A stretch of DNA of 64,000 nt from Pseudoxanthomonas yeongjuensis (GCF_010093345.1 NZ_PDWT01000008.1:1-64000), one strand, 5' to 3'; positions 32,035 to 41,221 are shown, counted from the first letter of the stretch. Numbers and translations: made by a program. The notes: generated by a model from the sequence alone, not told the origin.

Positions 32035-33276
32035 TCAGATCGCGGCGTTGTCGCGCAACGTCCGCAGCTGCGCCGCGTCGAATCCCAGCCAGTCGGCCAA
32101 CACGGCGTCGGTATGCTGGCCCAGCGTTGGCGGGGGCAGCCGGTAGCTCACCGGAGTTTCCGAAAAGCGGATCGGATTGGCCACCAGCGATACCGAGCCG
32201 GCTTGCGGATGCGGCATCTCGATACGCATGCCGCGTGCGATGGCCTGGGGATCGGCGAAGACCTGATCGATTGCGTTGATCGGCCCGCAAGGCACCGCCT
32301 GCGATTCCAGCGCGGAAACCCACTCAGCCGTGGTCCTCATCACCGTGGTCTGGCGCAGCAGCGGAATCAGGATGCTGCGGTGGGCCACCCGCTGCGGATT
32401 GCTCGAGAAGCGCGCGTCCTGCGCCCACTCCGGATGGCCGGCGACCGTGCAGAAACGCGCGAATTGCTGATCGTTTCCGATCGCCAGGATCATGTCGCCA
32501 TCCGCGGTCGGAAAATCCTGGTACGGAACGATGTTCGGATGCGCGTTGCCCATGCGCTGCGGCACCTGTCCGCCGACCAGGTAATTGGACGCCTGGTTGG
32601 CAAGACAGGCGATCTGCACATCGAACAGCGCCAGGTCGATGTGCTGGCCCAGTCCGGAGCGCTCGCGTTCGCTTAGCGCGGCCTGGATCGCGATGGTGGA
32701 ATAGAGGCCGGTGAGGATATCCGCCAGCGCCACGCCAACCTTCTGCGGGCCTGCGCCCGGCTCGTCCTGCCCGCGCCCGGTGATGCTCATCAGCCCGCCC
32801 ATCGCCTGGATCAGGAAGTCGTAGCCGGCGCGGTTGGCATAGGGCCCGGTCTGGCCGAAGCCGCTGATGGAGCAGTACACCAGACGTGGCGCGATCGCAC
32901 GCAGGCTGGCCGCATCCAGGCCGTACTTGGCCAGCCCGCCGGGCTTGAAGTTTTCCAGTACGACATCGGCCTTGCGGGCCAGATCCGCGACCACCGCCTG
33001 ACCGGCAGGCGTGGCCAGATCGATGGCGATCGAACGCTTGTTGCGGTTGGCGCAGAGGAAATACGCGGCTTCACCGGTATCGCGTTCTGCGGCATCGCGC
33101 AGATACGGCGGCCCCCAGGTCCGCGTGTCGTCGCCGTGCACGGGGCGCTCGACCTTGACCACGTCGGCGCCGAGATCGGCCAGCATCTGGCTGCACCAGG
33201 GGCCGGCCAGTACCCGCGACAGATCGAGCACCCGGATGCCGGCAAGCGGAGCGCTGCGGAGGGAAGAAGGGCTCAC
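32035..33276 (-). CDS. Class III (CaiB/BaiF) CoA-transferase, probably succinyl-CoA:glutarate
   Basis: This 413-residue cytosolic enzyme starts at ATG 33276. The family N-terminus is GIRVLDLSRVLAGPWCSQML, then GADVVKVERP, FLCANRNKRSIAIDL and the catalytic-Asp segment AGYDFLIQAMGG. The C-terminal part carries VPCGPINAIDQVFADPQ, typical of the family. It follows glutaryl-CoA dehydrogenase with one base between stop and start, forming the well-known pair for glutarate activation and oxidation at the end of lysine or tryptophan catabolism. The substrate is inferred from that pairing. It lies upstream of the separate GntR-controlled operon and is probably not part of it, as a 551-bp gap with a new promoter follows. 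Confidence 0.87.
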   Translation of the reverse strand: MSPSSLRSAPLAGIRVLDLSRVLAGPWCSQMLADLGADVVKVERPVHGDDTRTWGPPYLRDAAERDTGEAAYFLCANRNKRSIAIDLATPAGQAVVADLARKADVVLENFKPGGLAKYGLDAASLRAIAPRLVYCSISGFGQTGPYANRAGYDFLIQAMGGLMSITGRGQDEPGAGPQKVGVALADILTGLYSTIAIQAALSERERSGLGQHIDLALFDVQIACLANQASNYLVGGQVPQRMGNAHPNIVPYQDFPTADGDMILAIGNDQQFARFCTVAGHPEWAQDARFSSNPQRVAHRSILIPLLRQTTVMRTTAEWVSALESQAVPCGPINAIDQVFADPQAIARGMRIEMPHPQAGSVSLVANPIRFSETPVSYRLPPPTLGQHTDAVLADWLGFDAAQLRTLRDNAAI

Positions 33277-33277
33277 C

Positions 33278-34459
33278 TCAGCCCGCGAATGCGGCGATGC
33301 CGGTGATGGCGCGGCCCAGGATCAAGGCATGCACGTCGTGGGTGCCTTCGTAGGTATTGACGACTTCCAGGTTCACCAGATGGCGGGCGACGCCGAATTC
33401 ATCGCTGATGCCATTGCCGCCCAGCATGTCGCGGGCCTGGCGCGCGATGTCCAGCGCCTTGCCGCAACTGTTGCGCTTCATGATCGAGGTCAGCTCGACC
33501 GCTGCGCCGCCCTCGTCCTTCATGCGGCCCAGCCGCAGGCAGCCCTGCAGGCCGAGTGCGATCTCGGTGAGCATGTCGGCGAGTTTCTTCTGCACCAGCT
33601 GGTTGGCGGCCAGCGGGCGATCGAACTGCTTGCGTTCCAGCGTGTAGAGACGTGCGCGATGGAAGCAGTCCTCCGCCGCGCCGAGCGCGCCCCAGGCGAT
33701 GCCGTAGCGCGCGCTGTTGAGGCAGGTGAAAGGTCCTTTCAGGCCGCGTATCTCGGGAAACGCGTTTTCCTCGGGACAGAACACCTCGTCCATGACGATC
33801 TCGCCGGTGATGCTGGCGCGCAGACCGATCTTGCCGTGGATCGGCGGCGCCGTAAGCCCTTTCCAGCCTTTCTCCAGCACGAAGCCGCGGATCGCGCCCT
33901 CGTCGTCCTTGGCCCACACCACGAACACGTCCGCGATCGGGCTGTTGGTGATCCAGGTCTTGGCGCCGCTCAGCGAGTAACCCCCTGCGACCTTTCGCGC
34001 ACGGGTGATCATGCTGCCCGGGTCCGAGCCGTGGTTGGGTTCGGTCAGGCCGAAGCAACCGATCAGCTCGCCGGTGGCGAGCCCGGGCAGATAGCGCTGC
34101 CGGGTCTCTTCGTTGCCGAAGTCGTGGATGGGCACCATCACCAGCGACGACTGCACGCTCATCATCGAGCGGTAGCCCGAATCCACGCGTTCGATCTCGC
34201 GCGCGATCAGGCCGTAGGACACGTAATTCAGGCCGGTGCCGCCGTAGCGTTCGGGCAAGGTCGCGCCGAGCAGGCCAAGCGCGCCCATCTCGCGGAAGAT
34301 GCCTGGGTCGGTATGTTCGTTGCGGAAGGCGCTGGTGACCCCGGGCGCCAGACGCGTGCCCGCGTAATCGGCGGCCGCATCACGAATCATCCGCTCCTCG
34401 GCGCCGAGTTGCGCGTCCAGATCGAGCGGGTCGTTATAGGAGAAAACGGTACGGGTCAT
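33278..34459 (-). CDS. gcdH: Glutaryl-CoA dehydrogenase
   Basis: This 393-residue acyl-CoA dehydrogenase starts at ATG 34459; an in-frame ATG at 34489 is an alternative, and neither has a strong ribosome-binding site. The sequence [22 protein letters not shown] at the N-terminus, split as [13 protein letters not shown] and GAEERMIRD, and [20 protein letters not shown] match GcdH. FAD-binding [17 protein letters not shown] and the catalytic-base region [20 protein letters not shown] (Glu in YEGTHD) are present. The enzyme oxidatively decarboxylates glutaryl-CoA to crotonyl-CoA, passing electrons to ETF. It is transcribed away from a LysR gene with a LysR-type box between them, a standard arrangement for glutarate-responsive control. 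Confidence 0.93.
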   Translation of the reverse strand: MTRTVFSYNDPLDLDAQLGAEERMIRDAAADYAGTRLAPGVTSAFRNEHTDPGIFREMGALGLLGATLPERYGGTGLNYVSYGLIAREIERVDSGYRSMMSVQSSLVMVPIHDFGNEETRQRYLPGLATGELIGCFGLTEPNHGSDPGSMITRARKVAGGYSLSGAKTWITNSPIADVFVVWAKDDEGAIRGFVLEKGWKGLTAPPIHGKIGLRASITGEIVMDEVFCPEENAFPEIRGLKGPFTCLNSARYGIAWGALGAAEDCFHRARLYTLERKQFDRPLAANQLVQKKLADMLTEIALGLQGCLRLGRMKDEGGAAVELTSIMKRNSCGKALDIARQARDMLGGNGISDEFGVARHLVNLEVVNTYEGTHDVHALILGRAITGIAAFAG

Positions 34460-34535
34460 GGGCGCCGCCGGCAGGGTGAAGGCTGCCATCCTAGGAACCG
34501 GCGGGGCCGGCGGCAAACGAAAAGTATGCAAGCAG

Positions 34536-34554
34536 ATATGATTCTGATGCATAT
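34536..34554. promoter_or_regulatory. LysR-type box between gcdH and its regulator
   Basis: ATATG, nine bases, CATAT form an interrupted palindrome that fits the T-N11-A LysR consensus. It lies in the divergent gap, 76 bp upstream of gcdH and about 73 bp upstream of the LysR gene, in an AT-rich stretch with repeated GATGCA motifs. Confidence 0.6.
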
Positions 34555-34627
34555 TTGGATGCAAATCCTGTACTGAACGCCTGCTGTTGCGCACGATTTC
34601 TGTTTATTCAACCGGTTTTTGCATGTC

Positions 34628-35599
34628 ATGGCAAGAAAGCTTCCATCCTTCCAGGTCTTGCAATGCTTCGAGGCGGCCGCGCGCCAGGAGAGCTATACCC
34701 GCGCCGCGCGCGAGCTGGCCCTCACCCAGGGCGCGGTGTCGCGGCGGATCGCCAGCCTGGAAGCGTTTCTCGGCTTCGACCTGTTTCGCCGTACCCGCCA
34801 TGGCGTCCGCCTGACCGAGGAAGGGGCCGCGTATGCGCGGCGGATCGCCGGACGCCTCGACGGGCTCGAACGCGACACTCTGGACGCGATGGCGCGCCAG
34901 GGTGCCGGTGGCTCGATCCGGCTGGCATCGGTTCCCACCTTCGCCACACGCTGGTTGTTGCCGCGCCTGCCCTGGTTTTCGGCCCTGCATCCGGATATCA
35001 CGATCCATCTGGAAACCCGCACGCGGCCGTTCCTGTTCGCCGAAACCAGCCACGATGCCGCGCTGTACGCCGGTACCGCCGAACAGATCGCGCAGTGGCC
35101 GGGCATCCGCGCCACCGCGCTGATGCGCGAGGATGTGGTGCCGATGGCCAGTCCCGCGCTGCTGGCCACGCGCGCATCCTGGACGCCGGCCGATATCGCC
35201 GCCGCGCCGCTGCTGCAACAGTCGACCCGTCCGGAGGCATGGCGGCAATGGTTTGCGGCGATGGAGGTCGATTCGCCCATGGCGCTTGCCGGGCCCCGCT
35301 ATGACCTGTTCTCGATGGCGGCGGTGGCGGCGACGGCGGGCCTGGGTATCGCGCTGGTACCGAAGATGCTGGTGATGGCGGAACTGGCGCGCGGCGAACT
35401 GGTCATCGCCTGCGACCGTCCCCTGCATGGCGCAAGCCACTATTACCTGGTGATCCCCGAGACCGCAGCCGGCAATGCCCGGCTGCGGCATTTCAGCGAA
35501 TGGCTGCAGCAGGCCGCGGCCGCGAACCACGCGGTTGATCAGGCACCACTGTCGTTCGCGACGCGCGGCGCCTCCCGTTCGCCAGCTTCCGGCCAGTGA
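34628..35599 (+). CDS. LysR-family regulator, GcdR-like by position
   Basis: This is a 323-residue regulator. ATG 34628 is preferred; a TTG start at 34619 would add three residues, and neither has a clear ribosome-binding site. The N-terminal helix-turn-helix (about residues 5-65) reads FQVLQCFEAAARQESYTRAA and LTQGAVSRRIASLEAFLG. The effector domain starts near residue 90 (GSIRLASVPTFATRWLLPRL) and resembles the GcvA/AmpR-like subgroup. It is divergent from gcdH with a LysR box in between. The likely role is activation of the CoA-transferase/gcdH pair in response to glutarate or a relative, inferred from context. Confidence 0.88.
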   Translation: MARKLPSFQVLQCFEAAARQESYTRAARELALTQGAVSRRIASLEAFLGFDLFRRTRHGVRLTEEGAAYARRIAGRLDGLERDTLDAMARQGAGGSIRLASVPTFATRWLLPRLPWFSALHPDITIHLETRTRPFLFAETSHDAALYAGTAEQIAQWPGIRATALMREDVVPMASPALLATRASWTPADIAAAPLLQQSTRPEAWRQWFAAMEVDSPMALAGPRYDLFSMAAVAATAGLGIALVPKMLVMAELARGELVIACDRPLHGASHYYLVIPETAAGNARLRHFSEWLQQAAAANHAVDQAPLSFATRGASRSPASGQ

Positions 35600-35719
35600 C
35601 GGAAACGACGCCTGCGCGGTCGCCCCGGCCTGCAGTCATCCTTCGAAGAAGATAGACGAGGCCTCGTTCGCCCTTCCTGCGTGCCCTGCCCGCACCAGCG
35701 CAGGGACGACCTGCGGCGG

Positions 35720-36070
35720 CTAACTCAGCAACGCATCGCTTTTGGCATGCGCGAACACCACCTGGTTGCCGTCCTGGTCCTGGACGATGGCCACGTCGAC
35801 CAGGTCGGAGCGCGATTTCTCGCCGATGCGGATGCCCTTGGATTCCAGTCCGGCGATTTCGCGGTCCAGATCCTCGACCACCAGCGTCATCGAGGAATAG
35901 CCGGCGCGGATCCCGTCCTCGAACACCTGCACGCAACCGCCATGGGGCAGCTGCCACTCGGCGACTTCGTCCATCGGTCGCGAGGCCGGCCCCAGGATCC
36001 GCTCGTACCAGAGCACGGCCGCATCGATATCCTTCACTGCGATCCCGGCCAGGGCATTGACGATGGACAT
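35720..36070 (-). CDS. VOC-superfamily (glyoxalase-like) protein
   Basis: This 116-residue protein starts at ATG 36070 with GGAAGG 7 nt upstream. The much longer frame reaching 36985 is an artefact covering the SDR gene. It has two beta-alpha-beta-beta-beta halves (IAVKDIDAAVLWYERILG ... GYSSMTLVVEDLDREIAGLE ... VAIVQDQDGNQVVFA). The final Glu metal ligand typical of glyoxalase I is replaced in this segment, so it may be a binding or resistance-type VOC protein. It is divergent from the SDR gene at 36224 with a 153-bp shared upstream region. Function not predictable. Confidence 0.8.
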   Translation of the reverse strand: MSIVNALAGIAVKDIDAAVLWYERILGPASRPMDEVAEWQLPHGGCVQVFEDGIRAGYSSMTLVVEDLDREIAGLESKGIRIGEKSRSDLVDVAIVQDQDGNQVVFAHAKSDALLS

Positions 36071-36223
36071 GGCACACCTTCCGCTGCGAGGGTCTTGAAC
36101 GAGGGATACCGAACCGGCAGTTACAGGCTGGTGAAATGGACCGCTCACGCCCGACGGGACGGGATCCGCATTCATGTGCGCGTGCGCCCTTACACTGCGC
36201 GCTTTCCGCCGATGGAGCCCCGC

Positions 36224-36964
36224 ATGAATACTGCAACCCCACGCGTCGCCCTGGTCACCGGCGCCTCCCGCGGCATCGGCGCGGCCATCGCCCAGCGCCT
36301 GGCCGCCGATGGCCATGCGGTGATCGTCAACTACGCCGGCAACGCCCTCGAAGCCGAAGCCGTGGTGCGCCGGATCGAAGCCGCCGGCGGCCAGGCGCTC
36401 GCGGTGCAGGCCGACGTGGCGGATGCCGCGGCCGTGGCGAAACTGTTCGACGCGGCGGTCGCGGCTTTCGGCGGCATCGACGTGCTGGTCAACAACGCCG
36501 GCATCATGATGCTGGGATCGATCGGCGACAGCGACGATGCGCTGTTCGATCGTCAGATCGCGGTGAACCTGAAAGGCAGCTTCAATACCATGCGCGAAGC
36601 CTCCAGGCGCCTGCGCGACGGCGGACGCATCGTCAACTTCTCCACCAGTGTGGTCGGCACGAAAATGGAGAACTACGGTGTGTACGCGGCGACCAAGGCG
36701 GCGGTGGAAACGCTGACCGCCATCCACTCGAAGGAACTGCGCGGCCGCGGCATCACCGTCAATGCGGTCGCACCCGGCCCCACCGCGACCGATCTCTTCC
36801 TCAATGGGAAATCGGACGAACTGGTGCAGCGCCTGGCCAAGATGAACCCGCTGGAGCGGTTGGGCACGCCGGAAGATATCGCCGCAGTCGTGGCGTTCCT
36901 GGTCGGCCCGGATGGCGGCTGGATCAACGGACAGGTGCTGCGGGCGAATGGCGGGATGGTCTGA
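36224..36964 (+). CDS. Classical SDR oxidoreductase
   Basis: This 246-residue NAD(P)-dependent dehydrogenase or reductase starts at ATG 36224, six bases after GGAG. The nucleotide motif is TGASRGIG (residues about 12-19), with NNAG near 90, the Ser region VNFSTSVVG, YAATK as the catalytic Tyr/Lys pair and the C-terminal GGWINGQVLRANGGMV typical of 3-oxoacyl-reductase-like SDRs. The full catalytic set is present, unlike the SDR at 3726. A VOC gene is divergent upstream and a REP cluster lies just downstream. Substrate unknown. Confidence 0.87.
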   Translation: MNTATPRVALVTGASRGIGAAIAQRLAADGHAVIVNYAGNALEAEAVVRRIEAAGGQALAVQADVADAAAVAKLFDAAVAAFGGIDVLVNNAGIMMLGSIGDSDDALFDRQIAVNLKGSFNTMREASRRLRDGGRIVNFSTSVVGTKMENYGVYAATKAAVETLTAIHSKELRGRGITVNAVAPGPTATDLFLNGKSDELVQRLAKMNPLERLGTPEDIAAVVAFLVGPDGGWINGQVLRANGGMV

Positions 36965-36998
36965 GCGGACCACGGACACCAACATGCCCGGATACCTG

Positions 36999-37104
36999 TG
37001 GGTCCGAACTTGCCCGGATGCTCTTGGTGAAGAATCAAAAGCATCCGAGCAAGCTCGGATCTACAAACGCCGAAGCAGAAGCATCCGGGCAAGCTCGGAT
37101 CTAC
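36999..37104. repeat. Cluster of three GTAG-type REP elements
   Basis: A degenerate copy lies at 36999-37022 (GTGGGTCCGAACTTGCCC...). Two good copies in opposite orientation lie at 37040-37064 and 37080-37104 (AGCATCCGAGCAAGCTCGG then ATCTAC). They match the GTAG-headed palindromic REP family known from Stenotrophomonas and Xanthomonas. The last copy forms the TAG stop codon of kdpE. Confidence 0.8.
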
Positions 37105-37859
37105 AAGTCAGGTAGCTTCCACTGGCTTGCGTCGACGAAACGCAGGCCCACTCCCGGCTCGGTAGCGATGTATTTCGGTGAGGCCGCTTCGTCGCCCAGC
37201 TTCTGCCGCAGCTTGCCGACCAGGATGCGCAGGTAATGGGTGTCGTGCTGGTGGGTGGGGCCCCAGACTTCCTTCAACAACTGCGGCTGGGTGACCACGC
37301 GGCCGGCATGGCGCAACAGCAGCGCGAGCAGCATGTATTCCTTGCGGGTCAATGCGACCGGTTCGCCGTGCAGGCGCACTTCGCGCCGGGAAAGATCCAC
37401 GCGCAGGTGGCCGTCGTCGAACACGGGCAGGGCTTCGTGCGGATCGGCCGCATGCTGGCGCAGCAATCCGCGCACGCGCGCCATCAGTTCCTGCACGCCG
37501 AACGGCTTGGTCACGTAATCGTTGGCGCCCGCATCGAGCGCGGCGACCTTCTCCGCTTCGCCCGCGCGCACCGTGAGCATGATCACCGGCGCCTGCGACC
37601 ACTGGCGCAATTCCTTCAGCACTTCATGGCCGTCCTTGTCGGGCAGGCCGATGTCGAGGATCACCAGATCCGCGCCCTGCACGGCCAGTGCGGTCAGTCC
37701 TTCCCCGCCATTCGCCGCCAGCGCCACCTGGTAGCCCTGCGCGCGCAGGCTGATGTCGAGGAACTTGCGGATCTGCGGCTCGTCGTCGATCACCAGCACC
37801 CGCGCCGGTGGCGCGGAGGTCGGGTCGCCTGCTTCAGTCGGGTGATTCTGATTTGGCAT
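37101..37859 (-). CDS. kdpE: KdpE response regulator
   Basis: This 252-residue OmpR-family regulator starts at ATG 37859, overlapping the end of kdpD by 26 bp. The receiver domain has the acidic pair in VLVIDDEPQIRKFL, the phospho-acceptor Asp in LVILDIGLPDKDG, T in MLTVRA and K in YVTKPF. The winged helix has LTRKEYMLLALLLRHAGRVV and HYLRILVGKLRQKLGD, typical of KdpE. It receives phosphate from KdpD and activates kdpFABC when potassium is scarce. The stop codon TAG is the first triplet of a GTAG REP element, so the C-terminus (WKLPDL) may have been reshaped by that insertion. Confidence 0.93.
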   Translation of the reverse strand: MPNQNHPTEAGDPTSAPPARVLVIDDEPQIRKFLDISLRAQGYQVALAANGGEGLTALAVQGADLVILDIGLPDKDGHEVLKELRQWSQAPVIMLTVRAGEAEKVAALDAGANDYVTKPFGVQELMARVRGLLRQHAADPHEALPVFDDGHLRVDLSRREVRLHGEPVALTRKEYMLLALLLRHAGRVVTQPQLLKEVWGPTHQHDTHYLRILVGKLRQKLGDEAASPKYIATEPGVGLRFVDASQWKLPDL

Positions 37860-40500
37860 TGCTCATCTGCGGCAGCGGTTCGATCAGCGGCAGGGTAATC
37901 CGGATCAGGGTGCCGCGGCCATCGGCGGCGAGCGCTTCGACGCTGCCGCCATGCGCGCCGATCATGCCCTGGCTGATGGTCAGGCCCAGGCCGGTGCCGT
38001 GGCGGCCGCGATCGCCGCGCTCCACGCTGTAGAACATGTCGAAGATCCGCGCGCGCTCGTCCTCGGGAATGCCGGGGCCATGGTCGCGCACGTCGATGCG
38101 CAGCTTGCCTTCGACCAGGCGCGCCTCGACTTCCACAGGCTGGTCGGGCGGGGAGAACTTGGCCGCGTTCTCGAGCACGTTGAACAACGCCTGCTCCACC
38201 AGCGCCGGATGCACCCAGATCGGCTTCAGGTCCGCCGCGATCCGCATCTGCAGCTTGATATCCGGCTGATAGCGCAGCAGGCGGCTGGTGGCCGATCCGA
38301 TCAGTTCGTCCACGCCGATCCAGTCGCGATTCAAGGTCAGGCCATCGTGGCCGAGCCGGGTCATGTCGAGCAGATTCTGGATGTAGCGGTCCAGGCGCTC
38401 GCCTTCCAGCTGGATGGTGTCGAGCAGGCTCTTGCGGTCTTCGGCGCTCATCGCCTCGGAATAATTGGCCAGGCTGCTGGCCGAACCGATCATCGACGAC
38501 AGCGGCGAACGCAGGTCGTGCGACACGGAAGAAAGCAGCGCCGAGCGCAGGCGCTCGGTTTCGTTGCCGACGCGCGCGGTTTCCAGGTCCGACACCAGCC
38601 GCGTGCGCAATGCGGCCTGGCCGATGTCGTCGGCCATGGCCTCGGCCAGGCGCTGTTGCTCGAAGGCCAGCCGCGCATGGCCGGTGGCGAAGCGCAGGCC
38701 GATCACGCCGAGCGTTTCGCGATCGTTGCGCAGCGGCAGGAACCACCATGCCGAACCCGCCAGCGTATCGGTATAGCGACCGGTCGCCTGGCCGTGGCGT
38801 TGCGCCCATTCGGCCGCGCCCAGGTCGGTATCGCCGAGCTTCGCAGACTCCGATGCGGCCACGGCATCGTCGATGCGGATCCACGCCGGTGCGCCGAAGG
38901 TCGCCTGCAACGAGGTGCGCCCCGCGGCAAGCACCTGCCCCAGGTCCGCCGCGCTGGCGAGTTGCCGGCCAAGCTCCTGCAGCGCCGTGGCATGGGTGTT
39001 GGCCGCGCGCAAGGCGATCACCTGCATGCGCAGCCTGGACGCCAGCCGCCCCGCCACCAGCGCGGCGACCAGGAACAGGAACACGGTGATCACGCCCTGG
39101 CGCGCGCTGATCTCCAGGGTGAAGCGCGGTTCGATGAAGAAGAAGTTGTAGGCCAGGAAACACAGCACCGCGGTGACCACCGCCGCGGTCATGCGCGTGC
39201 GTGCGGCGACGACCACGACCGCGACGATGAACACCATCGACAGATCGTCCAGCCCGACCCAGCGCTCGGCCAGCCAGGCGACCAGCATCGCCAGCAAGGT
39301 GGCGGCCAACACCAGCGCGACATCGTGGCGGATGAAGGACAGGCGCGGCGCATGCGATTCGCGCCGCGCGCGCGCGCGCGCCTCTGGCGTGTTGACGATG
39401 GTCAGTTCGTAGTGCGCGCCCCGCTGCAGCAGCTGCTGGGTCAGGGTGCGGTTGAACATGCGCGCCACCGGACGTTCGCGGGTGCGGCCCAGGACGATCG
39501 CCGACACCCCGCTGCGCCCGGCGTGGTCCAGCAACGCGTCGGCGATGCTGGCGCCGTGCAGCACTTCGGTCTGGGCGCCGAGCTTGCGCGCCAGGGCGAA
39601 GGCCGCGTCGAGCTCCTGCTGGCGAACCTCATCGTTCACGCCAGTCTGCACGGTGACCACGGTCCACGGCGCATCGCGGCGTTCGGCAAGACGGCGGGCC
39701 ACGCGAACCATATATTCCGACTGGCCCAGGCCATCGATGGCGACGAGCACCCTGCGCCGCACGTTCATCCCGGATACGCCGCGCGCGGCCTGGGTTTCGC
39801 GCAGGTCGCTGTCGACCCGGTCGGCCGCGGTCTGCATCGCCAGCTCGCGCAGCGCGATCAGGTTGGAAGGCGAGAAGAAGGTCTGCAACGCCTGTGCGGC
39901 CTGGTCGGGCACGTAGACCTTGCCCTGGCGCAGGCGTTCGATCAGTTCGCGCGGCGGCAGGTCGACCAGCACGATGTCGCGCAGGCGGTCGAATATGACA
40001 TCCGGCACGGTCTCGCTCACCCGCACGCCGGTGATGCGGAAGACCACATCGTTGAGGCTTTCCAGGTGCTGGATGTTGATCGTGGTGTAGACGTCGATGC
40101 CGGCGTCGAGCAGTTCCACCACGTCCTGCCAGCGGCGTTCGTGGCGGCTGCCGGCGGCATTCCGGTGGGCGAGTTCGTCGACCAGGACGATCGCCGGCTT
40201 GCGCGCCAGGATCGCGTCCAGGTCCATTTCCTCGAACACGCGGCCGCGGTAGTCCAGGCGCGCGCGCGGCATCAGTTCCAGGCCGTCGATGAGCGCGGCG
40301 GTTTCGGCGCGGCCGTGGGTCTCGACGATGCCGACCACGACATCGACATTCTGCTTGCGCAGTTCGCGCGCGCGCGACAGCATCGTGTAGGTCTTGCCCA
40401 CGCCCGGCGCGGCGCCCAGGAAGATGGTCAGACGCCCGCCGCTTTCGCGCCGGAGCTCGCCGATGAGAGCGTCTGCCTGGTGGGTGCGGAGGTCGATCAT
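37834..40500 (-). CDS. kdpD: KdpD sensor histidine kinase
   Basis: This 888-residue membrane kinase has an N-terminal KdpD/UspA-like cytosolic region with Walker A GAAPGVGKT (residues 29-37) and VDELAH. Four membrane segments lie around residues 400-495, followed by a GAF-like region. HisKA has the phospho-His motif SSVSHDLRSPLSSMIG, and the ATPase domain has NVLENAAKFS, DHGPGIP and GTGLGLTIS. It senses potassium or turgor status and controls KdpE. The gene starts 89 bp after kdpC, with a strong hairpin in that gap, so its expression may differ from that of kdpFABC. A (CG)n tract at about 39364-39379 encodes an Arg/Ala-rich linker. Confidence 0.94.
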   Translation of the reverse strand: MIDLRTHQADALIGELRRESGGRLTIFLGAAPGVGKTYTMLSRARELRKQNVDVVVGIVETHGRAETAALIDGLELMPRARLDYRGRVFEEMDLDAILARKPAIVLVDELAHRNAAGSRHERRWQDVVELLDAGIDVYTTINIQHLESLNDVVFRITGVRVSETVPDVIFDRLRDIVLVDLPPRELIERLRQGKVYVPDQAAQALQTFFSPSNLIALRELAMQTAADRVDSDLRETQAARGVSGMNVRRRVLVAIDGLGQSEYMVRVARRLAERRDAPWTVVTVQTGVNDEVRQQELDAAFALARKLGAQTEVLHGASIADALLDHAGRSGVSAIVLGRTRERPVARMFNRTLTQQLLQRGAHYELTIVNTPEARARARRESHAPRLSFIRHDVALVLAATLLAMLVAWLAERWVGLDDLSMVFIVAVVVVAARTRMTAAVVTAVLCFLAYNFFFIEPRFTLEISARQGVITVFLFLVAALVAGRLASRLRMQVIALRAANTHATALQELGRQLASAADLGQVLAAGRTSLQATFGAPAWIRIDDAVAASESAKLGDTDLGAAEWAQRHGQATGRYTDTLAGSAWWFLPLRNDRETLGVIGLRFATGHARLAFEQQRLAEAMADDIGQAALRTRLVSDLETARVGNETERLRSALLSSVSHDLRSPLSSMIGSASSLANYSEAMSAEDRKSLLDTIQLEGERLDRYIQNLLDMTRLGHDGLTLNRDWIGVDELIGSATSRLLRYQPDIKLQMRIAADLKPIWVHPALVEQALFNVLENAAKFSPPDQPVEVEARLVEGKLRIDVRDHGPGIPEDERARIFDMFYSVERGDRGRHGTGLGLTISQGMIGAHGGSVEALAADGRGTLIRITLPLIEPLPQMSNAKSESPD

Positions 40501-40560
40501 GCGGTTATTGTGCGCCTGGGGCCACGGCTTGTTGGGGCTGTCGCTATTTTTTTGGATCGT

Positions 40561-40582
40561 CGTCCCCGCTTTCGCGGGGACG
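40561..40582. promoter_or_regulatory. Strong hairpin between kdpC and kdpD
   Basis: CGTCCCCGC, loop TTTC, GCGGGGACG form a perfect 9-bp stem. This kind of element (CCCCGCnnnnGCGGGG with flanking GTCG) is common in intergenic regions of many proteobacteria. In the kdp direction it is not followed by a U-tract, so it may limit read-through or protect the upstream mRNA. Confidence 0.55.
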
Positions 40583-40589
40583 GCGACTT

Positions 40590-41210
40590 CTATTTTTCCG
40601 GCGAATGCAGTGCCTGTTCCTTTCTATCCAACGCCAGGTTCAACTCCAGCACGTTGACCCGCGGCTGCCCAAGCGCGCCGAACTGCGGCGCCTGCGTGTT
40701 GGCCGCCACCCATGCGGCGACGGCCGAAGGATCCAGTCCCCGTGCCTGGGCCACGCGTGCGATCTGCACCTGCGTGCCGGCCGGACTCAGGTGCGGGTCC
40801 AGACCGCTGCCGGATTGGGTGACGAGTTCGGCAGGCACGTCCTGCGCGGCGATGCCGTCCCGCGCGGCGACCGCGGCGGCGGTTTCCTCGATGCGCTTGC
40901 GCAGGTCGGGGTTGGTCCGCGCCTGGTTGCTGCCCGCGGCGGCCATCGGGTCGTAGTTGGCCGCCGAGGGCCGCGGCTGGAAATAGCGCGGATCGGCGAA
41001 CGGTTGCGCGATCAGCGACGAGCCGACCGCCTTGCCGTCGACGGTCACGATGCTGCCGGTGGCCTGTTGCGGAAACAGGCCGCGACCGAGCGCGGTGCCG
41101 GCCAGTGAATAGAGCAGGCCCATGCCGAGGAGGATGACGGCGGCGAAGGCCAGCGAGGCGCGCAGGACGCCGTTGTCGTGGAGCTGTGGGTTGCGGATAA
41201 GGGAGTTCAC
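40590..41210 (-). CDS. kdpC: KdpC subunit of K+-transporting ATPase
   Basis: This 206-residue subunit starts at GTG 41210, chosen because GAGGA lies 7 nt upstream and the frame gives the family N-terminus (NSLIRNPQLHDNG...). One membrane helix covers residues about 18-40. The periplasmic part carries FADPRYFQPRPSAANYDP, SGSGLDPHLSPAGTQVQIARVAQARG and the C-terminal VNVLELNLALD, all KdpC hallmarks. KdpC helps K+ binding in the KdpFABC complex. It lies 11 bp after kdpB. A few residues after the core (RKEQALHSPEK) extend slightly beyond the usual end. Confidence 0.94.
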   Translation of the reverse strand: MNSLIRNPQLHDNGVLRASLAFAAVILLGMGLLYSLAGTALGRGLFPQQATGSIVTVDGKAVGSSLIAQPFADPRYFQPRPSAANYDPMAAAGSNQARTNPDLRKRIEETAAAVAARDGIAAQDVPAELVTQSGSGLDPHLSPAGTQVQIARVAQARGLDPSAVAAWVAANTQAPQFGALGQPRVNVLELNLALDRKEQALHSPEK

Positions 41211-41221
41211 TGTCTTGTTCC

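Noticed and set aside
35720-36985. 421-codon minus-strand frame
   Set aside because: Only its last 116 codons encode a VOC protein with its own ribosome-binding site; the rest is antisense to the SDR gene.
39364-39379. (CG)n tract in kdpD as a phase-variation switch
   Set aside because: It encodes a plausible Arg/Ala linker in a conserved gene, is short, and there is no sign of a frameshift.
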